From Nitriliruptoraceae bacterium (GTDB lineage Bacteria; Actinomycetota; Nitriliruptoria; Nitriliruptorales; Nitriliruptoraceae): a DNA stretch of 9,030 nt. Under the pieces are notes generated by a model. That model was not told the DNA's origin and made no database searches. It saw only the letters and a program-made list of their open reading frames with translations. The stretch covers positions 1 to 9,030 of the forward strand of contig PWEU01000221.1 of assembly GCA_003554005.1 (NCBI GenBank), written 5' to 3'. The first letter of the stretch is position 1. Every line of letters starts with the position of its first letter. Shown piece after piece: positions 6,296 through 9,030 of this stretch. The position numbers and the translations under genes were made by a program.

Positions 6296-7219
6296 TCAGA
6301 GCCGGAGGTCAGGCGGGACGCGGCGTACGGGGACACCGCGGGCCGCCATCGCCTCCTTGACCTCGGCGACCGTCACCTCGCCGAAGTGGAAGATCGATGC
6401 GGCCAGGACCGCGGAGGCGTTGCCGTCCTGTGCGGCCGCTGCCAGGTGGTCGGCCGATCCCGCGCCACCTGAGGCGATCACCGGGACCGACACCGCGGCG
6501 GTGACCTCGCGCAGCAGGGGCAGGTCGAACCCGGCCTTCGTGCCGTCCTGGTCCATGGAGGTCAGCAGGATCTCCCCGGCCCCGAGCTCGGCGGCCCGGA
6601 CACACCAGGCGATGGCGTCGAGACCGGTGGGCGTGCGGCCACCGTGGATGACCACCTCGAACCCCAGGCTCGGGTCCGCTGGGTCGCGGCGGCGGGCGTC
6701 GATGGCAACGATCACGGACTGGCCGCCCACGGCTTCGGCCGCCTCGGCGAGGAGCTCGGGGCGCTGGACGGCGGCGGTGTTGAAGGCGATCTTGTCCGCA
6801 CCGGCGTGCAGCATCCGCCGGGCATCGGTGACGGTGCGCATCCCGCCACCGACCGCGAAGGGGATCGACACCTCCTCGGCCGTGCGGGAGACGACGTCCA
6901 GCATGATGTCGCGTTCGTCGCTGGAGGCCGTGATGTCGAGGAACCCCAGCTCGTCCGCCCCGGCGCGGTCGTAGGCCCGGGCCATCTCGACCGGGTCCCC
7001 GGCGTCCCTGAGCTCGACGAAGCGCACGCCCTTGACGACCCGCCCCTCGGTGACGTCCAGGCAGGGGATCACCCGCACGGCCAGCCCGTCCTCCTCGCCG
7101 TCATCGACCACCGGGACCCCGCCCGCCGCCTCGTCCGCGGCAGCGGCGGCCGGTCCACCCTCGGTGCGGTGACGGTCCGACCTCGCCGGCGGACCGGCGC
7201 CGTGGATCTCCTCGCTCAT
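6296..7219 (-). CDS. hisF: Imidazole glycerol phosphate synthase, cyclase subunit
   Basis: With the glutaminase HisH it turns PRFAR into imidazole glycerol phosphate and AICAR, linking histidine and purine synthesis. It is a (beta/alpha)8 barrel with the two catalytic aspartates in place: Asp55 in VIPCLDV and Asp174 in VAIDARR, 119 residues apart as in the family. Also seen are VVKGVRF, DELGFLDITAS, FAVGGGMRT, SMDQDGTKAGFD, PVIASGGAGS and the AASIFHFGE end. The 307 residues exceed the usual 250-260 because about 45 low-complexity residues precede LAVRVIPCLDV. The ATG start is supported by GAGGAG 6 bases upstream and the ATGA overlap with hisA. A GTG at 7078, with AGGAGG 11 bases upstream, would give a 260-residue protein of normal length. 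hisI, its usual downstream partner, is displaced beyond the plus-strand island; hisH is not in the window. Confidence 0.96.
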   Translation of the reverse strand: MSEEIHGAGPPARSDRHRTEGGPAAAAADEAAGGVPVVDDGEEDGLAVRVIPCLDVTEGRVVKGVRFVELRDAGDPVEMARAYDRAGADELGFLDITASSDERDIMLDVVSRTAEEVSIPFAVGGGMRTVTDARRMLHAGADKIAFNTAAVQRPELLAEAAEAVGGQSVIVAIDARRRDPADPSLGFEVVIHGGRTPTGLDAIAWCVRAAELGAGEILLTSMDQDGTKAGFDLPLLREVTAAVSVPVIASGGAGSADHLAAAAQDGNASAVLAASIFHFGEVTVAEVKEAMAARGVPVRRVPPDLRL

Positions 7220-7944
7220 GCGGGGCTCCTCGTCGCGGCCAGCGCCTCCGTCAGGCTGAAGGCTCCGCTGTAGAGGGCCTTGCCCACGATGGCGGCGTCG
7301 ACACGCTCGTGGCAGGTGGCCAGCCGTTCGAGGTCGGCCAGGGAGCTGACCCCGCCCGAGGCGGTCACCGCGGCGGTGGTGGCGTCCGCGACCCGCTGCA
7401 GCATCTCGAGGTTGGGACCCTGCAGCATCCCGTCCTTGGCGACATCGGTGTAGACGAAACGTGGGACACCCATGGTCGTGAACCGCTCGAGGGCCTCGAA
7501 CAGATCGCCGGCCTCCTCGGTCCACCCGCGGGCCTGCAGGGGCGTGCCCCGGGCGTCCAGACCGACGGCGATGCGGGGGCCCACGTGGTCGAGCACCCGC
7601 TGGACGAACCCGGGGTCGGTCAGGGCCATCGTGCCGATCACGACCCGCTCGGCGCCGTAGCCCAACGACGACTGCACGTCCTCGAGGGTGCGCACACCAC
7701 CGGAGGCCTGCACCTGGCATCCCGTCTCCGCGACGATCGCCTCGATCAGGTGGCGGTTGCGGGGCTCGCCGGTGAAGGCGGCGTCGAGGTCGACCACGTG
7801 CAGCCAACGCGTCCCGGTGGCCGCGAACCCCCGGGCCACCTCGACGGGATCCTCGCCGTACACCGTCTCCGCGTCCGCCCGACCCTGGGTCAACCGGACG
7901 GCACGCCCGTCACGGATGTCGATGGCGGGGTAGAGGGTGAGCAC
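7216..7944 (-). CDS. hisA: ProFAR isomerase HisA, possibly bifunctional PriA
   Basis: Isomerises ProFAR to PRFAR, the fourth step of histidine synthesis. The 242-residue length and (beta/alpha)8 barrel are standard: LYPAIDIRDGRAVRLTQG with Asp9, VVDLDAAF, ASGGVR, VGLDARG with Asp130, ARGWTEE, VYTDVAKDGMLQGPN (Thr166, Asp167) and ASGGVSS. In many actinobacteria the same protein (PriA) also does the TrpF reaction. No separate trpF is in this window, but sequence motifs alone do not settle whether this one is bifunctional, so I keep the symbol hisA. The GTG start gives the expected VLTLYPAIDI N-terminus and has GAGG 6 bases upstream; ATGs at 8001 and 8004 would add about 20 non-conserved residues. 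The stop overlaps hisF (ATGA), so the two are probably co-translated. Upstream is a divergent ABC ATPase rather than hisH or hisB. Confidence 0.95.
   Translation of the reverse strand: MLTLYPAIDIRDGRAVRLTQGRADAETVYGEDPVEVARGFAATGTRWLHVVDLDAAFTGEPRNRHLIEAIVAETGCQVQASGGVRTLEDVQSSLGYGAERVVIGTMALTDPGFVQRVLDHVGPRIAVGLDARGTPLQARGWTEEAGDLFEALERFTTMGVPRFVYTDVAKDGMLQGPNLEMLQRVADATTAAVTASGGVSSLADLERLATCHERVDAAIVGKALYSGAFSLTEALAATRSPA
7226..7231 (-). promoter_or_regulatory. Shine-Dalgarno for hisF (GAGGAG)
   Basis: GAGGAG lies 6 bases before the ATG at 7219, inside the end of hisA. It is the chief argument for the long hisF with its extra N-terminus rather than the GTG at 7078. Confidence 0.6.
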
Positions 7945-8069
7945 GGGCGACCTCGCGGCGGGGTACGACGGACGGTGCAGCGTAGGCGGCTGGCACGGCA
8001 TCATGGTCCTCGCCCCTTCGCCTACCCAACCCTCCCGACCGCCGGCAGTGTCACGACCGGAGCAGCCCT
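7945..8069. other. Divergent intergenic region between hisA and the ABC ATPase gene
   Basis: These 125 bases must hold the start signals for both directions unless hisA begins at 8001 or 8004. I find GGAG 7 bases before the GTG at 8070 for the plus-strand gene, but no convincing -35/-10 pair on either strand and no riboswitch-like or attenuator-like structure. Confidence 0.5.
7951..7954 (-). promoter_or_regulatory. Shine-Dalgarno for hisA (GAGG)
   Basis: GAGG lies 6 bases before the GTG at 7944 and favours that start over the upstream ATG pair at 8001-8004, although a second GAGG also precedes that pair. Confidence 0.5.
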
Positions 8070-9030
8070 GTGGGCAGCGTGCATCTCTACGACCTGCGCG
8101 TCACCAAGGACGACACCGAGGTGCTGCACGGCATCGACCTGCGAGTGGAGGCTCGGGAACGCCTGGCTGTGCTCGGGCCCTCGGGCGCTGGCAAGTCCAC
8201 CCTGCTGCGGGCGATCGCCGGGTTGGACCCCGTGACCGGTGGTCAGGTGGTGCTCGATGGCCGGGACGTCACCGACGTGCCCACCCGAGAGCGGGAGGTG
8301 TCGATGGTCGCGCAGACCGCAGGGTTGATCCGCCACCTCGATGTCGGGCAGAACGTGGCCTTCCCGCTGTGGGTCCGCGGCGTCGAGGTCGAGGAGCGCG
8401 AGCAACGGGTGGAGGCCGAGGCCCGGGCCTTCTCGCTGCGGGGGATCCTGCGACGCAAGCCCCGCACGCTCTCGGCCGGCGAGCAGCACGAGGTGGCGCT
8501 CGCCCGCTCACTGGTGCGCCGCGGCGGGGTCCTGCTCTTGGACGAGCCCTTCGCGCAGGCCGACGCGCCCCGGCGCGGGATGCTGGTCCAGGAGCTGATC
8601 CGCATCCAGGAGGGCTACGGCGTGACCCTGCTGCTGGCCACCAACGACCAGCGCGTGGCCATGAGCCTCGCCCATCGCTGTGCGGTGCTGCACCACGGCC
8701 GGCTGGTGCAGGTCGCCACCCCGACCGAGCTGTACGAGCGTCCCGCCACCATCTTCGTCGCCAGCTTCCTCGGCTCCCCGGCCATGAACCTGCTGCCCGG
8801 GCGCATCGAACGCCTGGCCGGTCGCGTCCAGATCCAGGCGGGACCCTTCCGGATCACCAGCGCCTCGCCGCGCATCAGCCGGTGGGTCGACAGCGACTGC
8901 ACCCTCGGGGTCCGCCCCCACGACCTCACCCGCGCCACCGGCGAGGAGGTGGTGGTGATCGAGGAGGTCGTGCGCCGCCGGTCCTTCCTCGGCTCGGAGG
9001 TCGAGGTGGCCATCGGCGCCACCGGCGCCA
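8070..9030 (+). CDS. ABC transporter ATP-binding protein, MalK/UgpC-like, with altered motifs (C-terminus cut by window edge)
   Basis: Cytoplasmic ATPase subunit that would power an importer, most like the sugar or polyol (CUT1) or spermidine/iron families. The 320 visible residues have Walker A GPSGAGKST (36-44), Q-loop Gln82, Walker B VLLLDEP (154-160) with the catalytic Glu159, and after about 225 the FVASFLGSPAMNLLPG linker and a TOBE-like domain with GVRPHDL (280-286). Three motifs differ from consensus: the signature is LSAGE instead of LSGGQ (134-138), the D-loop is AQAD (162-165), and the H-loop His is Asn192 in LATNDQ. Full-length relatives are about 350-390 residues. The GTG start has GGAG 7 bases upstream; a second GTG lies at 8079. 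Permease and binding-protein genes, if any, are to the right of the window. The substrate cannot be told. Confidence 0.93.
   Translation, partial: MGSVHLYDLRVTKDDTEVLHGIDLRVEARERLAVLGPSGAGKSTLLRAIAGLDPVTGGQVVLDGRDVTDVPTREREVSMVAQTAGLIRHLDVGQNVAFPLWVRGVEVEEREQRVEAEARAFSLRGILRRKPRTLSAGEQHEVALARSLVRRGGVLLLDEPFAQADAPRRGMLVQELIRIQEGYGVTLLLATNDQRVAMSLAHRCAVLHHGRLVQVATPTELYERPATIFVASFLGSPAMNLLPGRIERLAGRVQIQAGPFRITSASPRISRWVDSDCTLGVRPHDLTRATGEEVVVIEEVVRRRSFLGSEVEVAIGATGA

Noticed and set aside
6027..6974. Plus-strand open frame across the zinc-ribbon gene and hisF
   Set aside because: It overlaps the cysteine-ordered frame and is antisense to conserved HisF; it has no motifs.
7982..8025. 7-bp inverted repeat GTAGGCG ... 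CGCCTAC between hisA and the ABC gene
   Set aside because: The arms are 30 bases apart, and a pair this short is likely to arise by chance in 125 bases of GC-rich DNA. It does not align with a promoter I can see.

Overview
The window is GC-rich DNA, densely coding, with mostly GTG start codons and very short gaps between genes. The gene order and protein style (hisA-hisF and hisI-trpE-trpC-trpB, a DUF2510 protein, a DUF4190 protein) point to a chromosome segment of an actinobacterium (Actinomycetota). I cannot name the genus; the unusual placement of the small genes would fit a less-studied lineage, but that is inference. No RNA gene, insertion sequence, CRISPR array or integrase is visible.

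Layout from left to right. Positions 1-3972 (minus strand) hold a compact amino-acid biosynthesis operon transcribed leftward: hisI, trpE, trpC and trpB, with trpB cut by the left edge. hisI and trpE overlap by 4 bases (GTGA). Positions 4121-6249 (plus strand) hold three closely packed genes that I would treat as one unit: a Trp-rich, acidic, probably disordered DUF2510 protein; a small membrane protein of the DUF4190 type, whose start overlaps the previous stop (ATGA); and a 145-residue protein with two zinc-ribbon-like CxxC modules that I do not recognise. Positions 6296-7944 (minus strand) hold hisF and hisA, also with an ATGA overlap. From 8070 to the right edge (plus strand) runs an ABC transporter ATPase of the MalK/UgpC type, divergent from hisA and cut by the edge.

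How the genes work together. HisA, HisF and HisI carry out neighbouring steps of histidine synthesis (PRA-CH, the ProFAR isomerase, and the cyclase half of imidazole glycerol phosphate synthase). TrpE, TrpC and TrpB belong to tryptophan synthesis (anthranilate synthase component I, indole-3-glycerol phosphate synthase, tryptophan synthase beta). In many actinobacteria hisF-hisI-trpE-trpC-trpB-trpA form one continuous run. Here the run is broken between hisF and hisI by the three plus-strand genes. hisH, trpG, trpD, trpF and trpA are not in the window.

The parts most worth a second look are the three-gene island, above all the DUF2510 protein with four HWQ(R/Q)PW motifs and three perfect 33-bp tandem repeats, and the ABC ATPase, whose signature, D-loop and H-loop residues depart from consensus while Walker A and B are intact.
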